DNA of 47,009 bases from an uncultured Anaerobutyricum sp. (GTDB taxonomy: Bacteria; Bacillota; Clostridia; Lachnospirales; Lachnospiraceae). The translations under genes and the position numbers were made by a program. The notes beneath the pieces were generated by a model. The model was given only the letters and a program-made list of their open reading frames with translations, did no database searches and was not told where the DNA came from. Each line of letters begins with the position of its first letter. The first letter of the stretch is position 1. Below are positions 9,436 to 16,147 of this stretch, piece after piece. The stretch lies in the NCBI RefSeq assembly GCF_934307085.1, contig NZ_CAKRCF010000022.1, positions 1-47,009 of the forward strand. The letters are read 5' to 3'.

Positions 9436-10149
9436 ATGAAAATGATTTCAATCGAAAAAGAACTGAAAGAAAATTCTTATCCGGGAAGAGGAATTATTGT
9501 CGGACGTTCCGAGGACGGGACAAAAGCAGCGATTGCTTACTTTATCATGGGAAGAAGTTCTAACAGCCGTAACCGTATTTTTGTGGAAGACGGAGAAGGC
9601 ATTCGTACACAGGCATTTGACCCTTCAAAATTAGAAGACCCAAGCCTTATCATTTATGCACCAGTAAGAGTACTTGGTAATAAAACTATTGTGACAAATG
9701 GAGATCAGACCGACACAATCTATGAGGGAATGGACCGACAGCTTACCTTTGAGCAGTCCTTACGTTCTAGAGAGTTTGAGCCGGACGGACCAAACTACAC
9801 ACCTAGAATTTCTGCAGTTCTTCATTTAGAAAAGGGCGAATTTAATTATGCGATGTCCATCTTAAAGAGTAATAACGGCAATCCAGAGAGCTGTAACCGT
9901 TACACTTTTGCTTACAATAATGTTCCGGCAGGTGAAGGACATTTCATTTCCACATATATGCATGATGGTAATCCGCTTCCAAGTTTTGAGGGAGAACCAA
10001 AGTGGTTAACCATTCCAAATGATATGGATGCATTTGCAGACTTACTCTGGAGCAGCTTAAATGAGGATAATAAGGTATCTTTATTTGTTCGTTATATCGA
10101 TATTGAAACTGGAAAATATGAATCTAAAATTATTAATAAAAATAAGTAA
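9436..10149 (+). CDS. purO: IMP cyclohydrolase, PurO type
   Basis: The product closes the ring of FAICAR to give IMP, the last step of purine synthesis. The 237-aa protein matches the PurO family (first known from archaea): GRGIIVGRSEDG near residue 17, the signature YFIMGRSSNSRNR near residue 35, ALHLEKGEFN-like and PESCNRYTF segments, and a GEGHFISTYMHDG motif. It has no resemblance to the N-terminal MGS-like domain of bifunctional PurH. GGAGGA lies 9 bases before the ATG. The next gene is a stand-alone AICAR transformylase, so this pair does the work of PurH. The gap between them holds a folded RNA candidate. Confidence 0.85.
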   Translation: MKMISIEKELKENSYPGRGIIVGRSEDGTKAAIAYFIMGRSSNSRNRIFVEDGEGIRTQAFDPSKLEDPSLIIYAPVRVLGNKTIVTNGDQTDTIYEGMDRQLTFEQSLRSREFEPDGPNYTPRISAVLHLEKGEFNYAMSILKSNNGNPESCNRYTFAYNNVPAGEGHFISTYMHDGNPLPSFEGEPKWLTIPNDMDAFADLLWSSLNEDNKVSLFVRYIDIETGKYESKIINKNK

Positions 10150-10152
10150 TAG

Positions 10153-10228
10153 ATAATTATTTATCTTAAACAACATAACCCAACCGTGGGACACACGGGG
10201 TTAAATCTGCAGGAACTTAAATAATTAT
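10153..10228 (+). ncRNA. Candidate structured leader RNA between purO and the AICAR transformylase gene
   Basis: A perfect 11-bp stem (10153-10163 with 10218-10228) encloses a second hairpin: AACC (10177-10180) with GGTT (10199-10202) and CCGTG (10084-style element at 10184-10188) with CACGG (10194-10198), a CAA bulge and a GGACA loop. The joining single strands are not AT-only (for example CTGCAGGAAC on the 3' side). No T-tract follows, so it is not a plain terminator. It does not match the ZTP, THF or purine riboswitch consensus as I remember them. It could be a regulatory leader of the downstream gene or an RNA-processing site. Confidence 0.45.
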
Positions 10229-10298
10229 AAATTATACAGAATAACCGAAATCACAAAGTCAGAACATAAGTACATCATAAAAAAGAGGTAAAATAAGA

Positions 10299-11474
10299 AT
10301 GAAAGAATTAGAGTTAAAATATGGATGTAACCCAAATCAGAAACCTTCCCGGATTTATATGGAAGAGGGCGAACTTCCTATTCAGGTACTGAACGGAAAA
10401 CCAGGTTATATTAACTTTTTAGATGCTTTTAATGGCTGGCAGCTTGTAAGCGAGTTAAAAAAAGCAACAGGGTTTCCTGCCGCAACTTCTTTTAAACACG
10501 TATCACCTGCCGGTGCAGCAGTAGGTCTTCCATTAAGCGACACACTGGAAAAAATCTACTGGGTAGACGATTTAGGTGAGCTCTCTCCACTTGCCTGCGC
10601 ATATGCAAGAGCTAGAGGAGCAGACCGTATGTCTTCTTACGGTGACTTCATCGCATTATCCGATGTGTGTGATGTTTCCACAGCTAACATGATTAAGAGA
10701 GAAGTATCTGATGGTGTGATTGCTCCAGGATATGAACCAGAAGCATTAGAAATTTTAAAATCTAAAAAAAGAGGCAACTATAATGTTATTCAGATCGACC
10801 CGGCTTATGTACCAGCACCAATTGAGAAAAAGCAGGTGTTTGGAATTACATTTGAACAGGGAAGAAATGAATTAAACATTGATGATAAGTTCTTTGACAA
10901 CATCGTTACAGAGAATAAAGAACTGACAGAAGAAGCAAAGAGAGACTTGGCTATCTCCATGATTACCTTAAAATATACGCAGTCCAACTCCGTATGTTAT
11001 GTAAAAGATGGACAGGCAATCGGTATTGGAGCAGGACAGCAGTCCAGAATTCACTGTACACGTCTTGCAGGACAGAAAGCAGATAACTGGTGGCTTAGAC
11101 AGTCTCCACAAGTAATGGGACTTCAGTTCAAGGACGAAATCCGCCGTGCAGACAGAGATAACGCCATCGATATTTATATGGGAGATGAGTACATGGATGT
11201 ACTTGCAGACGGCGTATGGGAAAATACTTTCAAAGTAAAACCAGAAGTGTTTACAAGAGAAGAAAAGAGAGCATGGCTTGATAAGCTTACAGATGTAGCA
11301 TTAGGTTCCGATGCATTCTTCCCATTCGGTGATAATATCGAACGTGCACATAAGAGCGGTGTAAAATATATTGCACAGCCAGGTGGATCTATCCGTGATG
11401 ATAATGTAATCGATACCTGTAATAAATATGGAATTGAAATGTCCTTTACAGGAATTCGTTTGTTCCATCATTAA
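10299..11474 (+). CDS. Stand-alone AICAR transformylase (phosphoribosylaminoimidazolecarboxamide formyltransferase)
   Basis: The product transfers a formyl group from 10-formyl-THF to AICAR to make FAICAR, the substrate of PurO. The 391-aa protein corresponds only to the transformylase part of PurH: LKYGCNPNQKP at residues 6-16, the TSFKHVSPAGAAVG motif (Lys-His catalytic pair) near 67, LKYTQSNSVCYVKDGQAIGIGAGQQSR near 226, and DAFFPFGDNIERA with GGSIRDD near the C-terminus. The roughly 130-residue cyclohydrolase domain of bifunctional PurH is absent. It lies 149 bases behind purO on the same strand and ends at a strong bidirectional hairpin. The PurH-domain assignment is firm; a gene symbol is not standard. 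Confidence 0.9.
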   Translation: MKELELKYGCNPNQKPSRIYMEEGELPIQVLNGKPGYINFLDAFNGWQLVSELKKATGFPAATSFKHVSPAGAAVGLPLSDTLEKIYWVDDLGELSPLACAYARARGADRMSSYGDFIALSDVCDVSTANMIKREVSDGVIAPGYEPEALEILKSKKRGNYNVIQIDPAYVPAPIEKKQVFGITFEQGRNELNIDDKFFDNIVTENKELTEEAKRDLAISMITLKYTQSNSVCYVKDGQAIGIGAGQQSRIHCTRLAGQKADNWWLRQSPQVMGLQFKDEIRRADRDNAIDIYMGDEYMDVLADGVWENTFKVKPEVFTREEKRAWLDKLTDVALGSDAFFPFGDNIERAHKSGVKYIAQPGGSIRDDNVIDTCNKYGIEMSFTGIRLFHH

Positions 11475-11480
11475 AATTTA

Positions 11481-11541
11481 GAATGAACAAAATCGCTGCA
11501 CGTAGCTTTCGTAAGCCATCGTGCAGCGATTTTGTTCATTC
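11481..11541. terminator. Bidirectional terminator between convergent genes
   Basis: A perfect 22-bp stem (11481-11502 with 11520-11541) with a 17-base loop. It lies between the AICAR transformylase stop and the 3' end of the opposing beta-helix gene, with A/T-rich tails on both sides. Confidence 0.85.
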
Positions 11542-11546
11542 AGAAT

Positions 11547-12725
11547 TTAATTCCATTTTCTACATTTGTTTTTAGTAAGTGTAGCTTTTTTTGCAGATAA
11601 TATCTGGATGGCATTTGCTTTACTCTTTTTTGCATACGCTGTGTTTCCTTTGACGATAACTTTTCCGAGTTTTTGAGAAGTGTGGGAGTATACAAAAATG
11701 CCCTGTCGTCCCCCTTTTACGGTGTTATTTGAAATATTAATAACATTCTTAATGCTGGCTTTAGGAGAAGAACCCTGCTGGTAAACTACAGCAAGTCCAA
11801 CAGAATAAGAATTACGTTTTAAAGGAGTTTTAGTTGTTATTTTGCAATTCTTTACAGTAGCAGTTTTTGTGTTAAATAACGCCAGTGCTTCTGAAGAGAT
11901 TCCAGTCAATTTACAATTCTCTACTACAATATTAGAATGGTAATTGTTAGCTTTTCTATAATTCGCTTCGCTGCCAGGAAAACTTGCACACATGGCGCGG
12001 GCTCCGGTAATGGTACAGTTTTTTACTTTGATATTTTTACTTGGAGTACCATTACAGAGTTTGGGGTTTAGTCTGTAAAGTCCAGGTGCAGTTTTAGGAG
12101 TGGCAAGATCAATTTGAAGTTGTTCTTCTACGCAGTTTTTTGGACAGGTTCCTTTAGGGATTAAAGTACAGTTATTTATAGATACTCCATTGCAGGCAAT
12201 CAATTCTATTCCATGTCCTGTATAATTGCAGTATACAGTAGCATTGTTAATAGAAATATTTGATGCATAGGAAATTCGTATCATAGTTCCTTTTAATCCA
12301 TCAGGAGAAGAGTTTTTCCAAATCCCGCCGTTAATAGTAAGGTTTTTAAAATTATTATAAGAAGCGGCAGTCGGATCGTTTATAATTACTCCGTTATTAG
12401 AAGTAATGGTATGTTTCCCGGCATTAATTGTGGTGTTATTACCGGGACGTAAGTAAGTATCAATCGAAATATCATTGTTGATATTGATTGTTTTCGGTGC
12501 ATTTCCGCTTATAAGATAGTTTAGAGCACGGCGGTTATCTGCGGCGTTTCCGGTAGGAATAAAGTCAATTACAGAACCTGTAGTCTGATAAGCAACGATT
12601 CTGTTTTTGAAAGAAATTGGTTTTCTTTTTGCTGCAGTTACTTTTTGGGGAGTAATACAGCTTATAAAGAATACTCCAATAATTACAGAAAAAACGAAAA
12701 TAAGATTTTTAAATATTTTTTTCAT
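11547..12725 (-). CDS. Secreted right-handed parallel beta-helix protein
   Basis: A 392-aa protein with an N-terminal signal peptide (KKIFKN, then a hydrophobic FVFSVIIGVFF stretch, likely cleavage near VTA-A at residue 32). The rest consists of ladder-like rungs of about 22-25 residues with recurring I-x-I-x-N-x-x-(I/V) strands and Asn-rich turns (ISINNATV, VSINNCTL, IKVKNCTI, IVVENCKL, ATVKNCKI, INISNNTV), the sequence mark of a parallel beta-helix of the pectate-lyase or NosD type. There is no clear catalytic Asp set of a pectate lyase. Many folds of this type bind or cut polysaccharides, but the substrate here is unknown. Ribosome site GGAGGAA is at good spacing. It lies behind aroA on the same strand with an 87-base gap and is probably separately controlled. 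Confidence 0.75.
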   Translation of the reverse strand: MKKIFKNLIFVFSVIIGVFFISCITPQKVTAAKRKPISFKNRIVAYQTTGSVIDFIPTGNAADNRRALNYLISGNAPKTININNDISIDTYLRPGNNTTINAGKHTITSNNGVIINDPTAASYNNFKNLTINGGIWKNSSPDGLKGTMIRISYASNISINNATVYCNYTGHGIELIACNGVSINNCTLIPKGTCPKNCVEEQLQIDLATPKTAPGLYRLNPKLCNGTPSKNIKVKNCTITGARAMCASFPGSEANYRKANNYHSNIVVENCKLTGISSEALALFNTKTATVKNCKITTKTPLKRNSYSVGLAVVYQQGSSPKASIKNVINISNNTVKGGRQGIFVYSHTSQKLGKVIVKGNTAYAKKSKANAIQILSAKKATLTKNKCRKWN

Positions 12726-12812
12726 AAAGTTCCTCCCACATTGTATAGAGTTATATTGATAGTATTTGTAATCAGATATAACAAATACGGTATTTTCAAG
12801 GACAAGCCTTGT

Positions 12813-14111
12813 CTATGCCTGAAAAAGTTTTTCTAATTGTGTAAAGAAACCAGGATAGGAAACGTCGACACAATCAGAGTCTGTAATAATGGTTTCGTCA
12901 TCTGCGTTAAGGCCTGCAACCGCAAATGTCATAGCAATACGGTGATCCATAGAGCAGTTGATACTTGCTCCGTGAAGTACAGGAACAGAGTTTTCAGAAC
13001 GGCTGTTAATAATAAATCCATCGTCTGTATCGATGATATCTGCACCCATTGCACTTAAGTTCTCTGTCATAATAGCGATACGGTCAGATTCTTTTACACG
13101 AAGTTCGTGGGCATCTTTAATGATGGTTTCACCTTTTGCGAAACAGGCCATAAGGGCAATAATCGGAAGTTCATCGATAAGGGTAGGAATAATACTTCCT
13201 TCTACAACAGTTCCGTGAAGTTTGCTTGTTTTTACGAGTAAGTCAGATACAGGTTCCCCGCCCTCTTCGCGAGTGTTTAATAATGCAATATCAGCCCCCA
13301 TATCTTGGCATACTTTTAAAATGCCTGCTCGAGTCTCATTAATTCCAACATTTTTAATTATTATTTCAGAATCTGGGGTAATTAAACCAGCTACGATAAA
13401 AAATGCAGCAGAAGAGATATCGCCTGGAACTTCAATATGCTGTCCATGTAATGTTTCTGGTGGAGTGATTGTGCAAGTCTTTCCGTTGGATACAATATCT
13501 GCGCCAAAGGAGCGAAGCATTCGTTCGGTATGATCTCTTGAAAGTGCTGGTTCAGTGACGCTTGTCTTACCATCTGCATATAGTCCGGCGAGAAGTACAC
13601 AGGATTTTACCTGAGCAGAAGCAACAGGGGAATCATAATGAATTGCATTTAAAGTATGCCCTTTGATAGAAAGAGGTGCACATCCATTGTTATTGATGCT
13701 TGTGACATCGGCACCCATCATAGAAAGTGGTTTCATAATTCTTCCCATAGGACGGGAATTTAAAGAAGCATCGCCACTTAAAATAGTATCAAAGTTCTGA
13801 CCTGCAAGTATACCGGAAATAAGGCGAGTTGTCGTACCACTATTACCCACATCTAAAGTTTCTTCTGGTTTACTGAGACCGTGCAACCCTTTTCCATGTA
13901 CGTAAATGGTTTCATTCTTTTCTTCAATAGAAATTCCCATCTTACGAAAACAATCGATTGTAGACAGACAGTCAGCACCTTTTAAGAAACCGTGAATAGT
14001 GGTTGTTCCTTCAGAAAGAGAGCCAAACATGATGGCTCTGTGGCTGATAGATTTATCTCCTGGAACAGTAAGTGTTCCCTTAAGGCCGGTGGTTCGTGTT
14101 ATTTTTTTCAT
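12813..14111 (-). CDS. aroA: 3-phosphoshikimate 1-carboxyvinyltransferase (EPSP synthase)
   Basis: This enzyme joins PEP to shikimate 3-phosphate in the shikimate pathway. The 432-aa protein has the family marks: PGDKSISHRAIMFG (residues 17-30, phosphate and PEP contacts), NSGTTTRLISG near residue 89, SRPMGRIMKPL, the RDHTERML loop near 190, a KESDRI motif near 335, and DHRIAMTFA near 387. GAGG precedes the start. It follows tyrA by 50 bases on the same strand, forming a tyrosine/aromatic unit. Length is normal. Confidence 0.95.
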   Translation of the reverse strand: MKKITRTTGLKGTLTVPGDKSISHRAIMFGSLSEGTTTIHGFLKGADCLSTIDCFRKMGISIEEKNETIYVHGKGLHGLSKPEETLDVGNSGTTTRLISGILAGQNFDTILSGDASLNSRPMGRIMKPLSMMGADVTSINNNGCAPLSIKGHTLNAIHYDSPVASAQVKSCVLLAGLYADGKTSVTEPALSRDHTERMLRSFGADIVSNGKTCTITPPETLHGQHIEVPGDISSAAFFIVAGLITPDSEIIIKNVGINETRAGILKVCQDMGADIALLNTREEGGEPVSDLLVKTSKLHGTVVEGSIIPTLIDELPIIALMACFAKGETIIKDAHELRVKESDRIAIMTENLSAMGADIIDTDDGFIINSRSENSVPVLHGASINCSMDHRIAMTFAVAGLNADDETIITDSDCVDVSYPGFFTQLEKLFQA

Positions 14112-14161
14112 AAATAAATCCTCGTTTTCGTTTAGTTTATAGTAACTAATTATAATACAAA

Positions 14162-15268
14162 TTAGCGAATATGTACAATGTAGTTTCTTTCTTCTAATAC
14201 CTGTGCACCTTTCTGGCAGGATTCTTCGTCATAGAGAACGATTTCGAGAACACCTTCTTCAAATTCCCTGTTATAAATAATACCAATATTCTTTAAACTG
14301 ATATTGTTAAAGGCAAGAAGAGAAGCAACGGTGGCGATGGTACCTGGCTGGTCTGGAATGTGAACATATAGTTTATGAACTTTATCAAATAATCCAATAG
14401 AATGATCTGGTACAGAATTGCGGTAATCACCGGCTTCCTTAAAGTATTCATTTACATATGCCCCATTTTCTTTATCAAGCTGGTCAATCACTTCCTGTAA
14501 ATCGTGAATCATGGATGTGAGTAGAGTTTTTATATTAGAAGAATTATTTTCACAAATTTGTTCCCACATAATTGGAGAAGAAGATGCGATTCGTGTAATA
14601 TCTTTAAAACCTCCGGCAGCAAGTTGTTTTAACATTCCGTTATTGCGGTCTGCACGGCGGACAAGGTGAACAAGCTCAGCTGCGACAATATGTGGCACAT
14701 GGCTGATGGCTGCAGTGATAAAATCGTGTTCTTCCGGTTTTAAAGAAACAGCAAGTGCGCCGAGACCTTGAATGAAGGAGGAGAACTTTGTTGTAAGCTG
14801 AAATAAAGTGTGTTCACTTGGAGTCAGAAAATAGTAGGCATTTTCAAGGAGATGATCATTTGCATAAGCGTACCCGGATTTTTCGGAACCAACCATGGGA
14901 TGACCACCGATAAAATTTGATTCCATATCAAGTTCTTTGATAGCAGATTGAATTGGTTCCTTTACACTTCCAACATCTGTAAGCAGGCAGCTTTCAGAAA
15001 TGATTCCTTTTAACTCTTTTAAGTGCTCGATGTTATTGGACACTGGAGCACAGAGAAAAATAATATCACAGGAAGAAAAAGAAGAAGAATCGAGTGTTTC
15101 GAAGAACTGTGTTAATGTACCATCTTCTTTTGCTACTTTAAGAGAATCAATATCTGTATCAAATCCATAAATAATACTGTCTGGATGAATTCTTCGTATT
15201 GTTTTAGCGATAGAACCGCCAATAAGTCCAAGGCCGATAAAGCCGATTGTCATATGATTTGTATTCAT
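14162..15268 (-). CDS. tyrA: Prephenate dehydrogenase with C-terminal ACT domain
   Basis: The product oxidises and decarboxylates prephenate to 4-hydroxyphenylpyruvate for tyrosine. The 368-aa protein has an NAD-binding GFIGLGLIGGSIA motif at residues 9-21, the conserved GGHPMVGSEKSG segment near 120, TAAISHVPHIVAAEL near 205 and a GGFKDITRIA helix near 240. Residues from about 300 form an ACT domain (YVHIPDQPGTIATVASLL), which in this family senses tyrosine. The ATG at 15268 with GGAGG before it is preferred over one 39 bases upstream. It is the first gene of a unit with aroA. A family B palindromic element lies directly upstream and would form part of its leader if transcription starts beyond it. 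Confidence 0.93.
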   Translation of the reverse strand: MNTNHMTIGFIGLGLIGGSIAKTIRRIHPDSIIYGFDTDIDSLKVAKEDGTLTQFFETLDSSSFSSCDIIFLCAPVSNNIEHLKELKGIISESCLLTDVGSVKEPIQSAIKELDMESNFIGGHPMVGSEKSGYAYANDHLLENAYYFLTPSEHTLFQLTTKFSSFIQGLGALAVSLKPEEHDFITAAISHVPHIVAAELVHLVRRADRNNGMLKQLAAGGFKDITRIASSSPIMWEQICENNSSNIKTLLTSMIHDLQEVIDQLDKENGAYVNEYFKEAGDYRNSVPDHSIGLFDKVHKLYVHIPDQPGTIATVASLLAFNNISLKNIGIIYNREFEEGVLEIVLYDEESCQKGAQVLEERNYIVHIR

Positions 15269-15302
15269 GTGGAAACCTCCAAAAAAGTGTGAATTTTGTA
15301 TT

Positions 15303-15477
15303 CGCATCAGGGATGAAGGCTGTGGAGTGAACTTCCTGGTGGAAATCTATCCCACGGCATCGTTTCGCTTGCGGGTTGAATGTTCGCTTCCATGCTCACA
15401 TTCAATCCTCGCTCTAATATGCCGTGGGATAGATTTCCACCAGGAAGTTCAATATCGCAGGTTAGTGTACTGATGCG
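15303..15477. repeat. Family B palindromic element, copy 1
   Basis: A perfect 31-bp stem (15329-15359 with 15420-15450) encloses the 64-nt family B core (15358-15421). An outer 8-bp stem CGCATCAG/CTGATGCG (15303-15310 with 15470-15477) adds a further layer. The core contains its own inner hairpin, TTGAATGT with ACATTCAA, closed by GC pairs around a TTCCAT loop, and an asymmetric internal loop with CGTTTCGCTTGC on one side and CGCTCTAAT on the other. The core is repeated on the opposite strand at 15850-15913; the stems are not. It has no T-tract. It lies just upstream of tyrA. Confidence 0.85.
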
Positions 15478-15540
15478 AGATTTCAATGGCTTTTATTGTA
15501 CATGGAAATTCACACCATGTCAACACTTTTTAGTGTTAAA

Positions 15541-15760
15541 GTAAAAAGGGTAGAAGGTATATTTGTTTCTATATAATTTATAGGGCTATGTATAAATTTA
15601 TTTATATATATCTATCGCCCATCCTCTAATTACGCTAATAATTCCGGGTTGGTTTATTTATATATATTATATATTTCTTATCTCTTATATATCTTTGTAT
15701 ACAAATTCATTTTTATATATAAATCCATTGTGAATCCTCCTTGTGCAACAAGCGTTTTTA
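15541..15760. other. Very AT-rich intergenic stretch between the two family B copies
   Basis: Runs of TATATA/TTTATATATA dominate, interrupted by short GC islands (GGGCTATG, CGCCCATCC, CCGGGTTGG). Several short inverted matches are possible, such as GGTTTATTTATATATA against TATATATAAATCC. A small hairpin CTTGT-GCA-ACAAG at 15740-15752 is followed by a T-run. No coding sequence is supported; a small RNA is possible but not shown. Confidence 0.4.
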
Positions 15761-15821
15761 CATATTTTTACACAGGGGAAGGAGAACATTGCAGAGCATA
15801 TCATTATGACAAAGACTGAAT

Positions 15822-15941
15822 AAAAACTGCCCCTACCATCTATTTACGACATATTAGAGCGAGGATTGAATGTGAGCCTTTAAGCGAACATTCAACCCGC
15901 AAGCGAAACGATGTTGTAAATAGATGGTAGGGGCAGTTTTT
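15822..15941. repeat. Family B palindromic element, copy 2
   Basis: A perfect 26-bp stem (15822-15847 with 15916-15941), extendable to 31 positions with one G-T mismatch, encloses the family B core on the minus strand (15850-15913). Compared with copy 1 the core differs only in the four loop bases (CCAT there, AAAG here), while the stem sequence is unrelated. The stem ends in five A residues on one side and five T residues on the other, so it could also act as a bidirectional terminator. Confidence 0.85.
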
Positions 15942-16015
15942 ATGGAGAGGCAGCCACAATGATTCAGCATAATTCTATATCCTCAAAAAAATATGTCAAA
16001 ATGCTAAAATTCCTC

Positions 16016-16044
16016 TTGTAAAATGACAAGTTTTTTAGTAAAAT
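16016..16044 (+). promoter_or_regulatory. Promoter of the EF-G-like gene, with a leader inverted repeat
   Basis: TTGTAA (16016-16021), a 17-base spacer and TAAAAT (16039-16044). The transcribed leader contains GTGAGATT (16051-16058) and its partner AATCTCAC (16107-16114), which would close a stem-loop just before the ribosome site. Confidence 0.5.
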
Positions 16045-16147
16045 AGACCTGTGAGATTCCTGACATAAGAATATTGATTCATTTATCCTACAAATTCTGA
16101 CGTGAAAATCTCACAAATATGATTAAACAACACGGGAGGAACTGATT

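Noticed and set aside
10153..10228. ZTP, THF or purine riboswitch assignment
   Set aside because: The conserved blocks of these classes, as I recall them, are absent; only the position near purine genes would suggest it.
15303..15941. The two family B copies as a CRISPR array
   Set aside because: Only two copies, in opposite orientation, about 430 bases apart, without regular spacers or cas genes.
15303..15941. The two family B copies as terminal inverted repeats of one insertion sequence
   Set aside because: The DNA between them is AT-rich and non-coding with no transposase, and each copy is itself a complete palindrome.
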